Source of the DNA: Physcocola sp002396385
GTDB lineage: Bacteria; Bacteroidota; Bacteroidia; Bacteroidales; Paludibacteraceae
Assembly (NCBI GenBank): GCA_946535435.1
Contig: CAMNDM010000001.1
Location: 124,001 to 188,000 of the forward strand
DNA: 64,000 bases
Direction of reading: 5' to 3'
Shown here: piece by piece, positions 51,752 through 61,271 of the stretch
Layout of the letters: every line of letters begins with the position of its first letter
How positions within the stretch are numbered: position 1 is the stretch's first letter
Position numbers and translations under genes: made by a program
The notes under the pieces: generated by a model
What the model was told of the DNA's origin: nothing
Databases searched by the model: none
The model's input: the letters and a program-made list of their open reading frames with translations, nothing else

Positions 51752-53242
51752 GTGAAGCAGAAAACGATCGTCATATTAAGTATCGCAATGTCGGTATTGT
51801 TCTTCGGCCTGATAGCAGTCGAGGTGGCCTACGTGACCCAGATGGCCGAAATGCGGCAAGACCAGTTCGACGTGTCGGTAAAAAACGCCCTGTTGCGAAC
51901 AGCAAAGGCCATAGAAGAGCGTGAAGTGCTTGACTATATCGACAACGGTTTTTCGGAATCGCACCTGTCTAAAATCACCGAAAGCGACAACACTCCATTC
52001 AAGGCAGACGAGTTCAAGGTGAAAATAGACAGCACATCGACAACGCGCATCAAGCCCTCGGTATTCATTTCCACCAAACACGGAATCAACACGATAGAAT
52101 CCACCTCAAAGACCATACAGAACAAACTGAGGGAGCACTACATCCGCGAGAGGGCACAACTCGACGACATCTTGATCAGGATGCTGCTTAACACCACCCC
52201 CCGCCCCCTGTCGGAGCGTATCAACTTCGACAACGTGAAAAACGTGTTGGAACGCGAATTGGATTATAACGGCATCAACCTGCCGCACTACTTCAGCATC
52301 AACAACAAAGACGGCAAGGAAGTATACAGCAGCAGGACAGAGAGCGACCGGAAGACGGACGATTACTACATCCAGCTGCTCTATCCGAACGACCCGACAC
52401 CAAAAGCGAACTACCTGAAGCTCTACTTCCCGACCAAAGACAGTTACCTGATGCAATCGCTGACCATGCTGGTGCCATTTGCCGTACTGACACTGCTGCT
52501 GATGGTCATATTCATACTGACCCTTTGGATACTGTCGCGCCAAAAGCGGCTATCGGAAATGAGGACCGACTTTATGCACAACATGACGCACGAGTTGAAG
52601 ACTCCGGTATCGTCAATCTCGCTAGCCTCTCAAATGTTGAACGATGAGGCAATCGGCAAATCGCCGGCTATGTTGAAACACGTATCCGGCATCATCAGCG
52701 ACGAGACGAAGAGGTTGAGCCAACAGATTGAGAAAGTACTGCAGATGTCGCTGTTGGAAAACGAGAACTCGGCGCTCAAACTGAAGGAAGTGGACATCAA
52801 CGAACTCTGCTTGAACGTGGCATCGAACTTCGCACTGAAAGTCGAAGCCAAAGGTGGTACCATAGAGACCGAACTTGAGGCAGACGACCCATTCGTCTGG
52901 GTCGACGAAGTACACTTCACCAACATCATCTACAACCTGATGGATAATGCGTTGAAGTACAGCACCGAAGAGTTGCGCCTTGTGGTACGGACGTGGAACC
53001 GGCAAGACCAGTTGTTTGTTTCGGTACAAGACAACGGAATCGGCATCTCGCACGACAATTTGAAACACATTTTCGAGAAATTCTACCGTGTTCCTACCGG
53101 AAGCCTGCACAACGTGAAAGGCTTCGGATTGGGACTAGCCTACGTGAAGAAAGTGGTTGACGACCACAAAGGCCAGATAAAGGTGGAAAGCGAAATAGGG
53201 AAAGGAACAAAATTCACAATAAGTATACCTCAAAAAAAATAA
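51752..53242 (+). CDS. rprX: RprX-like sensor histidine kinase
   Basis: 496 residues. Start GTG 51752 gives a positively charged MKQK before a membrane span (about 5-28); a second span lies at about 238-262, enclosing a periplasmic sensor. The kinase has H280 in MTHELKTPVSS, N-box NLMDNALKY, and G-boxes DNGIGISHD and GFGLGLAYVKKV. It pairs with the response regulator four bases downstream. The pair matches my memory of Bacteroides RprX/RprY, regulators of envelope and antibiotic responses. Confidence 0.85.
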   Translation: MKQKTIVILSIAMSVLFFGLIAVEVAYVTQMAEMRQDQFDVSVKNALLRTAKAIEEREVLDYIDNGFSESHLSKITESDNTPFKADEFKVKIDSTSTTRIKPSVFISTKHGINTIESTSKTIQNKLREHYIRERAQLDDILIRMLLNTTPRPLSERINFDNVKNVLERELDYNGINLPHYFSINNKDGKEVYSSRTESDRKTDDYYIQLLYPNDPTPKANYLKLYFPTKDSYLMQSLTMLVPFAVLTLLLMVIFILTLWILSRQKRLSEMRTDFMHNMTHELKTPVSSISLASQMLNDEAIGKSPAMLKHVSGIISDETKRLSQQIEKVLQMSLLENENSALKLKEVDINELCLNVASNFALKVEAKGGTIETELEADDPFVWVDEVHFTNIIYNLMDNALKYSTEELRLVVRTWNRQDQLFVSVQDNGIGISHDNLKHIFEKFYRVPTGSLHNVKGFGLGLAYVKKVVDDHKGQIKVESEIGKGTKFTISIPQKK

Positions 53243-53246
53243 CGAC

Positions 53247-53960
53247 ATGGAAGAACATACTAAAATACTTCTCTGCGAAGACGACGAGAACCTGGGCACA
53301 CTGTTACGCGAATACCTACAGGCAAAAGGTTGTGACACCGACCTGCAACAAGACGGAGAAATGGGCTACCGCGCCTTTTTGAAAAACAAATACGACATCT
53401 GCATCCTCGATGTTATGATGCCCAAGAAAGACGGTCTGACCCTCGCTCAAGAAATACACCAGGTAAATCCCGACATGCCTATCATCTTCCTTACCGCAAA
53501 GACCCTTCGCCAAGACATTTTCGAAGGTTTCAAGGCCGGAGCAGACGACTATATGACCAAGCCGTTCAGCATGGAAGAGCTGCTTTACCGCATTCAGGCC
53601 ATTTTACGCCGTGTGAACAGCAAAAAAGGAGAAAAGGACGGCATCTACCAACTCGGCACACTGGTCTTCAACTCCCAAAAGCAGACCTTGACCCCTACAG
53701 AAGGCGAGCCCATCAAACTTACCACAAAAGAGAACGACCTGCTCACCCTCTTATGCGAGAACGCCAACAAGATATTGGAGCGAAATTTTGCCCTCAAGTC
53801 GATTTGGATTGACGACAACTACTTCAATGCGCGCAGCATGGACGTCTACATCACCAAATTGCGCAAGCACCTCCGTTCCGACCCGTCGGTTGAAATCATC
53901 AATATACACGGGAAAGGCTATAAAATCATCATTCCAGAAGGAGGCGCCAGCAAAGCCTGA
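53247..53960 (+). CDS. rprY: RprY-like OmpR-family response regulator
   Basis: 237 residues. Receiver domain: ILLCEDDENLG (acidic pocket), D55 in CILDVMMPKKDG, T of FLTAKT, and K of YMTKPFS. OmpR winged helix at about 135-232 ending GKGYKIIIP, with NFALKSIWIDDNYFNARSMD highly like RprY of Bacteroides. DNA-binding regulator phosphorylated by RprX. Followed by a terminator. Confidence 0.9.
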   Translation: MEEHTKILLCEDDENLGTLLREYLQAKGCDTDLQQDGEMGYRAFLKNKYDICILDVMMPKKDGLTLAQEIHQVNPDMPIIFLTAKTLRQDIFEGFKAGADDYMTKPFSMEELLYRIQAILRRVNSKKGEKDGIYQLGTLVFNSQKQTLTPTEGEPIKLTTKENDLLTLLCENANKILERNFALKSIWIDDNYFNARSMDVYITKLRKHLRSDPSVEIINIHGKGYKIIIPEGGASKA

Positions 53961-53982
53961 CAAGCCACACCAACAGTATAAA

Positions 53983-54013
53983 GAACGCACCGGTCAAAAA
54001 CGGTGCGTTTTTG
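53983..54013 (+). terminator. rprXY terminator
   Basis: AACGCACCG (53984-53992) pairs with CGGTGCGTT (54001-54009), then T5. Confidence 0.9.
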
Positions 54014-54035
54014 TTTCATACACTCAGTTTTTTCT

Positions 54036-54043
54036 TATCTTTG
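54036..54043 (+). promoter_or_regulatory. -7 box TATCTTTG
   Basis: Exact TAnnTTTG 66 bases before the TPR gene, with a TTTG at 54010-54013 22 bp upstream inside the preceding terminator tail. Confidence 0.55.
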
Positions 54044-54108
54044 CAATTTAGGTAAGTGGCAAAACAAACAGCCCCAACCGAACGATAAATACAACATACT
54101 CGACGAGG

Positions 54109-57100
54109 ATGAAAAAATCAATCATATTGCTGTGTCTGACACTGGGCAGTACGATGCTGCAAGCCCAAAAGACCATAACATACACCCACACCGACAAACT
54201 GTTCAACGACGGATGTGAGATGTACGACCTGCAGAACTACGGGTTGGCATTCCGCTATTTCGACGAATACCTCCAGCAGTTCCCAACAAAAGACCGCAAC
54301 ATCAATTATGCCGAGGCAGAATACTACCGTGCGTGCTGTGCTTTTGAATTGGGGCAACCCGACGCCGGGCTGATGCTGGAACAGTTTTTGGCCGACAGCC
54401 CGTGCTCAAACCATGCTGGCAAAGCGCAACTGTTAAGAGGTATCACATTCTTCAGCCAAAACAAATTTGCAGAGGCAGCCGACTCTTGTTTCAAAAAAGT
54501 CGACGTCAGGACCTTGAACAGGACCGACAAAGACCGTTACTATTTCCATTACGGCTACAGCGAGTTGCAACTGCAGGAATACGACAAGGCGCTTTCCCTC
54601 TTCAAACAAGTCAGCGACGACAGCTATACCTACAAGCAGTCGGCCCAATACTATGAGGCCTACATCTGCTATTTACAGAAAAACTACGATGAGGCGCTGC
54701 CAACCTTCCTCGCACTTCAGAAAAATGAGAAATACGCCACCATCGTTCCTTACTACATAACCCAGATTTACTACACGAAGGGTATGTACGACAAGGTTTT
54801 GGAGTATGGTCTCAACCTTGTAGAGAAAAATCCGGGCAACGAAAATAACGCCGAGGTCTTTCGTCTGGTGGGAGAAAGCTACTTCCAGCAAAAGGACTAC
54901 GACAACACCATCAAATACCTTAGCATGTATGAGCAACGCGTCTCGCGCATCTACCGTAACGACGCCTACATGCTCGGCACCGCCTACTACAACAAAGGGA
55001 AATACACCGAAGCCGTCAGCCGCTTACAGAAAGTAACCGTAATCGGCAACGACGAGATGGCACAGAACGCCTACCTCTACCTTGGCAGTTGTTACCTGAA
55101 GCTGAACGACAAGAACAACGCCCGACTCGCATTTGAGGCGGCGTCGAAACTCAACTTCGACAAGAATGTGCAGGAAGAGGCGTATTACAACTATGCGCTC
55201 ATCGTGTACGACCAATCGTATTCGCCTTTCAACGAATCGGTTACCGCATTCGAGAACTTTCTTACCCAATTTCCGAACTCGAGGTATAACGAACAGGTCT
55301 ACAACTACCTGGTCAACGTATATCTAACCACCAAGAACTACCAGGCCGCCTACGAGTCCATCCAGCGCATCAAAAATCCGTCGGCCAGCATAAAGGGAGC
55401 CCGCCAACGCGTGGTTTACTGCTTAGGCATTCAGGAATACAACATCAGCAACACAAACGAAGCCATCAACTGGTTCACGAAGAGCCTGGAAGACCGCCAA
55501 TGCGACACAGAGACGGAGGCACTCGCCTTGTTTTGGAGGGGCGAGAGTTACTACCGCCAGCTGAACTACGAAAAGGCGACTGCCGACTTCACCAGCTTTG
55601 TAGGGGCGGTAGGGGCACGCAAGACCGATGTCTTCAATCTGGGCCACTACAATTTGGGCTACTGCTACTTCTCGAAGAAGAACTACACACAGGCGCTCAC
55701 CTGGTTCCGCAAATACGTGAACCTTGAAGACAACAACAAAACACTTCTAGCCGACGCCTATAACCGAATTGGCGACTGCTACTACATAGCACGCGACTTC
55801 ACAAACGCATCGAAAAACTACAACCAGGTACACACCCTGAATGGTCCGGGCAGCGACTACGCCTACTTCCAACAAGGTTACATAAAAGGGTTGCAAAAGG
55901 ACTACAAGGGAAAAATAACGACACTGACAAAACTGGTGAACGAATACAAAAATTCGGAATACCAGGCCGAAGCTCTGTTTGAAATCGGCAGCGCCTACAT
56001 GATGCTTGGCGACAACAAAACGGCCATAGAGAAATACAACGAGGTCAGCCGCACCTACTTCCACAGTCCGCTGGCCCGCAAGAGCCGTCTGCATGCCGGC
56101 ATGCTATACGACGACATGGGCGAGCAGGACAATGCCGTAAAACAATTCAAAAACGTGGTTGACCTGTATCCGAACAGCGAAGAATCGAGAACCGCTCTGG
56201 AGAGTCTGAAAAAAATCTACGTCGACAGAAACGATGTTGCCGGCTATGCCGCCTACGTCAATTCATTGGGCGGTCTGGCCACATTCTCGGCCTCGGAAGA
56301 GGACTCGCTGACCTACGTCGCCGCCGAGAACCTCTACACCAAGGAAAAATACAAGGAATCCGTTTCCGCCTTCGAGAACTACCTCGCAAAGTTTCCGAAC
56401 AGTGCGAACAAGACAGCGGCACACTTCCTTTTGGGTAACAGTTACTATAAGACAGGCAACAAGGACAAAGCCAAAAACGAATTTACTTTCGTGGCCGGAC
56501 AAACCGCATCGTGGCAGGCAGTTGGCGCACTGGCCCGTTTAGGAGAAATACAATTCGAGCAAAAAGAATATGCGGCGGCCGCCGCCTCGTATAAGCAGCT
56601 TGAGAGCATTTCACAAAAGGCAGAGGTAAAACTCAAAGCCCAGCAGAACATTATGGAGTGCTACAACGAGATTGGCGATGCCGACTCCACCATAATGGCA
56701 GCAAACAAGCTGATAAACGGCAGCAAGATTGACGTTAACATCACCCGAAAAGCCCACTACCTGCGAGCAAAGGCTTACGAGAAGAAAGACCAGGTGGCCG
56801 AAGCGCAAGCCGACTACAAGACACTGTCGGAAAACTGTATGGACCGCTACGGCGCCGAAGCCGAATACCGTGTGGCACAATACCTCTACCACGAGGGTAA
56901 AAAAGACGCTGCCGAAAAGGAAATTTTCGCATTCATAGAGAAGAACACACCCCACCAGTACTGGCTGGCGAAGGCCTTCATCTTACTTGCGGACATCTAC
57001 ATTTCGGAGAACCGAGATTTTGAAGCCAAGCAATACCTTGTCAGCCTGCAAGACAACTACACCGGCACAAACGACAACATTGCGACCGAAATAAAAGCCA

Positions 57101-57147
57101 GACTTAACGACATCGAATCTCGCGAAGCAAAGCAAGTTAAAAATTAA
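54109..57147 (+). CDS. Large secreted TPR-repeat protein
   Basis: 1012 residues, signal peptide to about 20 (ends L-Q-A-Q), no lipobox. The rest is tetratricopeptide repeats, roughly two dozen, of the TolA-binding/YbgF-like type (YFDEYLQQFPTKD, AFENFLTQFPNSRYNE, AFENYLAKFPNSANK, FKNVVDLYPNSEES). A periplasmic scaffold. It is the first gene of an operon with a TonB-receptor-like barrel (21 bases later) and a DnaJ gene, an order also known in Bacteroides; it may present partners to that barrel. No substrate can be named. Confidence 0.85.
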   Translation: MKKSIILLCLTLGSTMLQAQKTITYTHTDKLFNDGCEMYDLQNYGLAFRYFDEYLQQFPTKDRNINYAEAEYYRACCAFELGQPDAGLMLEQFLADSPCSNHAGKAQLLRGITFFSQNKFAEAADSCFKKVDVRTLNRTDKDRYYFHYGYSELQLQEYDKALSLFKQVSDDSYTYKQSAQYYEAYICYLQKNYDEALPTFLALQKNEKYATIVPYYITQIYYTKGMYDKVLEYGLNLVEKNPGNENNAEVFRLVGESYFQQKDYDNTIKYLSMYEQRVSRIYRNDAYMLGTAYYNKGKYTEAVSRLQKVTVIGNDEMAQNAYLYLGSCYLKLNDKNNARLAFEAASKLNFDKNVQEEAYYNYALIVYDQSYSPFNESVTAFENFLTQFPNSRYNEQVYNYLVNVYLTTKNYQAAYESIQRIKNPSASIKGARQRVVYCLGIQEYNISNTNEAINWFTKSLEDRQCDTETEALALFWRGESYYRQLNYEKATADFTSFVGAVGARKTDVFNLGHYNLGYCYFSKKNYTQALTWFRKYVNLEDNNKTLLADAYNRIGDCYYIARDFTNASKNYNQVHTLNGPGSDYAYFQQGYIKGLQKDYKGKITTLTKLVNEYKNSEYQAEALFEIGSAYMMLGDNKTAIEKYNEVSRTYFHSPLARKSRLHAGMLYDDMGEQDNAVKQFKNVVDLYPNSEESRTALESLKKIYVDRNDVAGYAAYVNSLGGLATFSASEEDSLTYVAAENLYTKEKYKESVSAFENYLAKFPNSANKTAAHFLLGNSYYKTGNKDKAKNEFTFVAGQTASWQAVGALARLGEIQFEQKEYAAAAASYKQLESISQKAEVKLKAQQNIMECYNEIGDADSTIMAANKLINGSKIDVNITRKAHYLRAKAYEKKDQVAEAQADYKTLSENCMDRYGAEAEYRVAQYLYHEGKKDAAEKEIFAFIEKNTPHQYWLAKAFILLADIYISENRDFEAKQYLVSLQDNYTGTNDNIATEIKARLNDIESREAKQVKN

Positions 57148-57168
57148 GCAACTATTTCACAACAAGAT

Positions 57169-58938
57169 ATGAAGCACCAAAACATCACATTCGGATTGCT
57201 GCTGTGGGCTGTTCCTTTTGGCTTACAAGCCCAAGAGAATACGGAGAGCAACACCGACACCACGGTATCGCGTCAAATAGAAATAGTGAAGGAATACAAC
57301 CCGACCATTAAAGAGGCCTCGAAAATAAGCACAACACCCGAACTGAAAGACAACGGGACCAAGAAGATGAATGTGTCTTACTCTGTTTGGGCGACGCCCC
57401 TCATTCCTGGTAACGATAGTGTACCGGCTCTCGATTATGCGCTGACCGGCCATACGAACAAGGAATACAGGCGGACCGGTTTCCTGAAACTGGGTGCTGG
57501 GAACCATACCTCGTTCCTCGGAGAGACCTACCTGCCACTTTACCAAACGAAAAAAGATTTGGTAGAACTTTACGGAATACACAACTCCTCTTTCGGGAAA
57601 GTCCGCCTTACCAACCACCTATACAGCGACTTGAACGAGGACTTCCGCACCAAAGCGAAAATCAACGACAACTTCATAAAGGCATCGTATACGCACAACA
57701 TCGACGTGAAGGAGTTAAGCACCTACCTCGACTTCGGTTATAGGGGCTTTAACTATTATGGTTACGACGGGCGCACCCCTATGGAGCGCGACAGCCCCCC
57801 CTACGACCGCGACCAGTCGTTCACGAACTTCGATGCCGGCATCCGTTTCCGTTCCAAAACATTTATCGACAAATGGAATTACGATGTGCAGACCAACTAT
57901 CAGTTATTCCGCACACACGACGGTTTACGCGAGCACAACATCTTTACCAACCTGAGCGGTTCGATGTTGGTCGATAACGGGCAGTTGAACCTTAGTTTCA
58001 ATATGTTCAACATCTTCACCAACCTGCCCGACAAGACAATGCCTTTCAACTATGCGAAAGCAGAAAACACCGACAACTCGACCGTCCTTATGCTCCGGCC
58101 GGCTTATGTCATAAAAGGCAAACACAGCGAGTTAAACATAGGTGTGAAGACCGCCTTCTGTATAGGTCAGGGTCGTCCGGCCTCTGTTATGCCCGATGTT
58201 TTGGGAAACATCTCGATTGTTAGAGATTACTGGTTCCTTTATGCCGGCATTACCGGCGACTATGCGATAAACAACTATCGCAACATGTCAAAGGTCAACC
58301 GCTACGTAGCGCTCGACAACCGTGCAGAAGACACCTATACACCTATCGATGTGTACGTCGGCAGCAAAATCAACCTGTTCAAGTATGCGATGCTTGACGC
58401 GAACATCGGCTACAAGATTATCAGCAATCCGTACTTCTTCGTTTCAGACAATTGCGACACAACAGCCGGCAACGCCAACGGCAGTTTCTACAATCTGACC
58501 TACGGGAAAGACGAAGGCCTTTTTTCGGCAGGACTTGGGCTGACCACCGGTTGGAAAGAGTTCATTCAACTGAATTTAAAGGGCAAATACAACAAATGGG
58601 CGATGAGTAAAAACGAGACTCCATGGATGATGCCTAAAACAGAATTCACAGCCACTGTATCATCTGTCCCTATCGAAGATTTGCGCATTTGGGTGGCCTA
58701 CAACTTTATGGGAGGCCGCAAAGCCTTGTTCAAGACCCGCATTGGCGATCAATACGCCGTACAGGAGCACAATATGCGCAACCTGAACGACCTGAGCCTC
58801 GGGGCGACTTACAAGGCAATGAGCTGCCTGAACGTATTCCTCAACCTGAACAACATACTTTCAAACGAATACGACTTCTGGTATGGCAATGCAACCCAGC
58901 ATTTCAACCTGATGGGAGGCGTTGTAATCAACTTCTAA
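57169..58938 (+). CDS. TonB-receptor-like outer-membrane beta-barrel lacking a plug
   Basis: 589 residues. Signal peptide to about 20, a short periplasmic part with EIVKEYNPTIKEASKI (TonB-box-like position), then only barrel strands (ELYGIHNSSFGKVRLTNHLY, TYLDFGYRGFNYYGYDG, FNLMGGVVINF with terminal Phe typical of outer-membrane proteins). A TonB receptor normally has about 700-1000 residues with a plug; none is seen here. Probably a barrel paired with the preceding TPR protein. Nine bases to the frame of the DnaJ gene (60 to its likely ATG). Confidence 0.75.
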   Translation: MKHQNITFGLLLWAVPFGLQAQENTESNTDTTVSRQIEIVKEYNPTIKEASKISTTPELKDNGTKKMNVSYSVWATPLIPGNDSVPALDYALTGHTNKEYRRTGFLKLGAGNHTSFLGETYLPLYQTKKDLVELYGIHNSSFGKVRLTNHLYSDLNEDFRTKAKINDNFIKASYTHNIDVKELSTYLDFGYRGFNYYGYDGRTPMERDSPPYDRDQSFTNFDAGIRFRSKTFIDKWNYDVQTNYQLFRTHDGLREHNIFTNLSGSMLVDNGQLNLSFNMFNIFTNLPDKTMPFNYAKAENTDNSTVLMLRPAYVIKGKHSELNIGVKTAFCIGQGRPASVMPDVLGNISIVRDYWFLYAGITGDYAINNYRNMSKVNRYVALDNRAEDTYTPIDVYVGSKINLFKYAMLDANIGYKIISNPYFFVSDNCDTTAGNANGSFYNLTYGKDEGLFSAGLGLTTGWKEFIQLNLKGKYNKWAMSKNETPWMMPKTEFTATVSSVPIEDLRIWVAYNFMGGRKALFKTRIGDQYAVQEHNMRNLNDLSLGATYKAMSCLNVFLNLNNILSNEYDFWYGNATQHFNLMGGVVINF

Positions 58939-58998
58939 CCCAGCGGCATGCAAACCCTGTGCGACCTATTCGTTAGTGCTTCCGTAAAGGAAGTAATA

Positions 58999-59748
58999 AT
59001 GTGGTTTACAATCGCATGGGCGGCCATTATGGGCTGTTTCATCCTTTACGACCGGTTTAAAGACAAATTGTTGTCGGCAGAAAATGCCAACAACCAAGAC
59101 GAGACAGCCAGACGGAGTCTTTTGGCCCGAGTGGGTCTGGGCGGTGCCATCGCCATTGTTATGAACGCAGACGGGCGCCCCACCAAGGCGGAACTTGAGG
59201 AAGCGAAGAACTTTTTAAAGACGCACTTTGAACGAAACGAACAGCTGGAAATCCTACACCACATAAAAAGGGTGTTAGCCTTGAGACATCCCAACACAAA
59301 ATACTACCTGAACCAACTGAACCTCTTTTACGACTACAACAAGCGCCTGGTCATTGTGAATATGCTGTATGGAGTAGCCTCGTTCAACGGTGGCATTACA
59401 CCAGACGAATGGAGGTTGTTGGGCGACATGATGGATCTATTGCACATCAGTGCAACAGACCAAGAAGCCATGAGGCAGCACTACCACACCCGCATTGGCA
59501 GTGCCCGCTACACCGCGACCGATACCATAAACACAAGCCCGAGCGGTATGAGCCGCTGCTACGCCATACTCGGCTTACGGAAAGGAGCCAGCATCGACGA
59601 GGTGAAACAGAACTACAGGAAACTCGCAAAACAATATCATCCCGACCGATTGGCGGGAGAATCAGACCAGGAAAAAATCAGCGAGTATACCCGCCGTTTT
59701 CGCGAGATCAACGAGGCTTACGAAGAAATTCTGGAAGTTTTAGGGTAA
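58999..59748 (+). CDS. Membrane-anchored TerB-DnaJ (DjlA-like) cochaperone
   Basis: 249 residues from ATG 58999, behind an AAAGGAAG site; an in-frame ATG at 58948 without such a site is possible. An N-terminal membrane span (about 2-17, WFTIAWAAIMGCFILYD) leads to a TerB-like helical domain (about 45-165) and a C-terminal J domain with the HPD motif in AKQYHPDRLAGESD. Resembles DjlA: an inner-membrane cochaperone with the J domain in the cytoplasm, which stimulates DnaK. Last gene of the TPR/barrel operon. Confidence 0.85.
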   Translation: MWFTIAWAAIMGCFILYDRFKDKLLSAENANNQDETARRSLLARVGLGGAIAIVMNADGRPTKAELEEAKNFLKTHFERNEQLEILHHIKRVLALRHPNTKYYLNQLNLFYDYNKRLVIVNMLYGVASFNGGITPDEWRLLGDMMDLLHISATDQEAMRQHYHTRIGSARYTATDTINTSPSGMSRCYAILGLRKGASIDEVKQNYRKLAKQYHPDRLAGESDQEKISEYTRRFREINEAYEEILEVLG

Positions 59749-59764
59749 ATTGTACAGATAAAAA

Positions 59765-59855
59765 AATCGAGGAATATTTCACAACATCCCTCGACCTCTT
59801 TTAACCTAAACCTTAACTATGAAAAATCTATCTGTTTTGTTTGCACTACAAAGTT
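59765..59855 (-). other. Possible small RNA or leader with terminator (minus strand)
   Basis: On the minus strand a near -7 box CAACTTTG (one mismatch) at 59852-59859 is followed by an ~80-nt stretch that ends in a hairpin CGAGG/CCTCG plus T7 (59761-59787). On the plus strand the same stretch contains ATGAAAAATCTATCTG and a 12-codon frame M-K-N-L-S-V-L-F-A-L-Q-S, stop, at 59819-59857. I recall the block AACCTAAACCTTAACTATGA as recurrent in Bacteroidales but cannot place it. No large gene lies in 59749-60020. Confidence 0.3.
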
Positions 59856-60020
59856 GACAAACTTTTTTATATCCTCAAAGCAAAAGCGAGAAAAAATTGA
59901 TTAAAATCAATAAAAATTTAATTCGAGAGTTCAAAAAGGCTTTTTTAAAGAACAAAAGGCCCTCATTCAACGCATTTCCCGCAAGATAATACTATTTTTA
60001 CACACGCAAACAAAACAATT

Positions 60021-60626
60021 ATGGACTTATTCGACTTATGGTTACTTGGAGTAGCCCTAGCCATGGACTGCTTCACGGTATCGATTGTGTGTGGAGTGAC
60101 ATTAAGGCGCACGGTATGGAGCATAGTCATAAAAACAGCCTTACTTTTCGGCATCTTCCAAGCACTGATGCCCCTATTAGGTTGGTTAGGCACCTTTTAC
60201 CTCAACAACTACATCGAGCCGTTCGACCACTGGATTGCATTCGGACTTCTCGCTTTTTTAGGCGGAAAAATGATATGGGGCTCATTTCAAGAGGAGACAG
60301 ACCAACAGTTCAAGCCCGATAGTCTGCGGATGCAACTGACTCTGGCGGTAGCCACCAGCATCGACGCACTTGCTGTGGGCATATCTTTTGCCTGTATGGG
60401 CTACGACAACATCGGAAGTCTGGCAGTACCACTGCCAATAATCGGTCTATGTTCGTTTGCGTTCAGCATTGCCGGCAACCTGTTTGGCGTAAAATTTGGA
60501 GAGAAAGTGTGTTCAAACATCAAGCCAGAGCTTCTGGGCGGACTCATCCTCATAGGAATCGGGATAAAGGTTTTGTACACACACCTCTCGGAAGAAGGCA
60601 GTTTTAACTGGATTCCATGCCAATAA
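60021..60626 (+). CDS. mntP: Manganese efflux pump MntP
   Basis: 201 residues, six membrane segments. Family motifs: LLGVALAMDCFTVSI (with the Asp of TM1) and LAVATSIDALAVGISFA (Asp of TM4), the metal-binding pair of MntP. It exports Mn2+ from the cytoplasm. I see no recognisable Mn riboswitch in its leader and no exact -7 box. Confidence 0.93.
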   Translation: MDLFDLWLLGVALAMDCFTVSIVCGVTLRRTVWSIVIKTALLFGIFQALMPLLGWLGTFYLNNYIEPFDHWIAFGLLAFLGGKMIWGSFQEETDQQFKPDSLRMQLTLAVATSIDALAVGISFACMGYDNIGSLAVPLPIIGLCSFAFSIAGNLFGVKFGEKVCSNIKPELLGGLILIGIGIKVLYTHLSEEGSFNWIPCQ

Positions 60627-60666
60627 CCATCGACAGGTTCCAGTCTCACCATCCAAATCCGACAGA

Positions 60667-60972
60667 TTAGTCACGGATACGTATATTAATAGACGGATCC
60701 CGCTCCAGATAGAGCACCAAAATATATTCCTTCAAACGGAAAGGCTTGTCTCTGCGTTGAAGGCAGTGTCCCACATATTCCTTCTCACGACAAACAAAAC
60801 CATACGTACATTCCCCCTTCACCGAATCGATAGCGATGATTTGCGCTTCGTGCACCTTACCGTTCTTTTTCAGTTCTTCGAGGTTCGGATTCTTCGGTGC
60901 ACATGCAGCCAACAGAACCACCACAGCCGCAACCACAGCGACAAACAAATGCTTAAAAAACTTATTTACCAT
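60667..60972 (-). CDS. Small lipoprotein of unknown function
   Basis: 101 residues. MVNKFFKHLFVAVVAAVVV then LLAAC is a lipoprotein signal, leaving about 75 residues with an EAQIIAIDSVKGECTYGF segment and a C-terminal strand-rich part. No family recognised. Promoter -7 box TAACTTTG on the minus strand at 60993-61000. Convergent with mntP. Confidence 0.7.
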   Translation of the reverse strand: MVNKFFKHLFVAVVAAVVVLLAACAPKNPNLEELKKNGKVHEAQIIAIDSVKGECTYGFVCREKEYVGHCLQRRDKPFRLKEYILVLYLERDPSINIRIRD

Positions 60973-60992
60973 AACAACCGTACGATTTTCTG

Positions 60993-61000
60993 CAAAGTTA
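60993..61000 (-). promoter_or_regulatory. -7 box TAACTTTG for the small lipoprotein
   Basis: Exact TAnnTTTG on the minus strand 20 bases before the ATG at 60972. The rest of the spacer up to 61271 is AT-rich with a GGGGG/CCCCC inverted repeat at 61226-61248 and no gene. Confidence 0.55.
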
Positions 61001-61271
61001 ACTATTATTTTTCACCCGTCTTTATTCTATTACAAGAGATATCTATGCAGAATTAGCAATAGCCCCCCCAAGAAGCGTCACAAAATTGGAAATAACCGCA
61101 TGCACTGTTTTATAAAGAGAAAAGATCCTATGGCAGGCTGAAATCCAGACCTCTTTGCAGTCCCATACTTGTATATCTAAAAAAAACACCTTAACTTGCT
61201 TTTAATTATCAGTTAGAATAAAATAAGGGGGCATTGTAGTTTCCCCCCAAAAAAAGTTTGGCACAAAACAC

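Noticed and set aside
59845..60020. Manganese riboswitch (yybP-ykoY) before mntP
   Set aside because: I looked for the paired conserved loops and strong stems and do not see them; the leader is AT-rich and unstructured.
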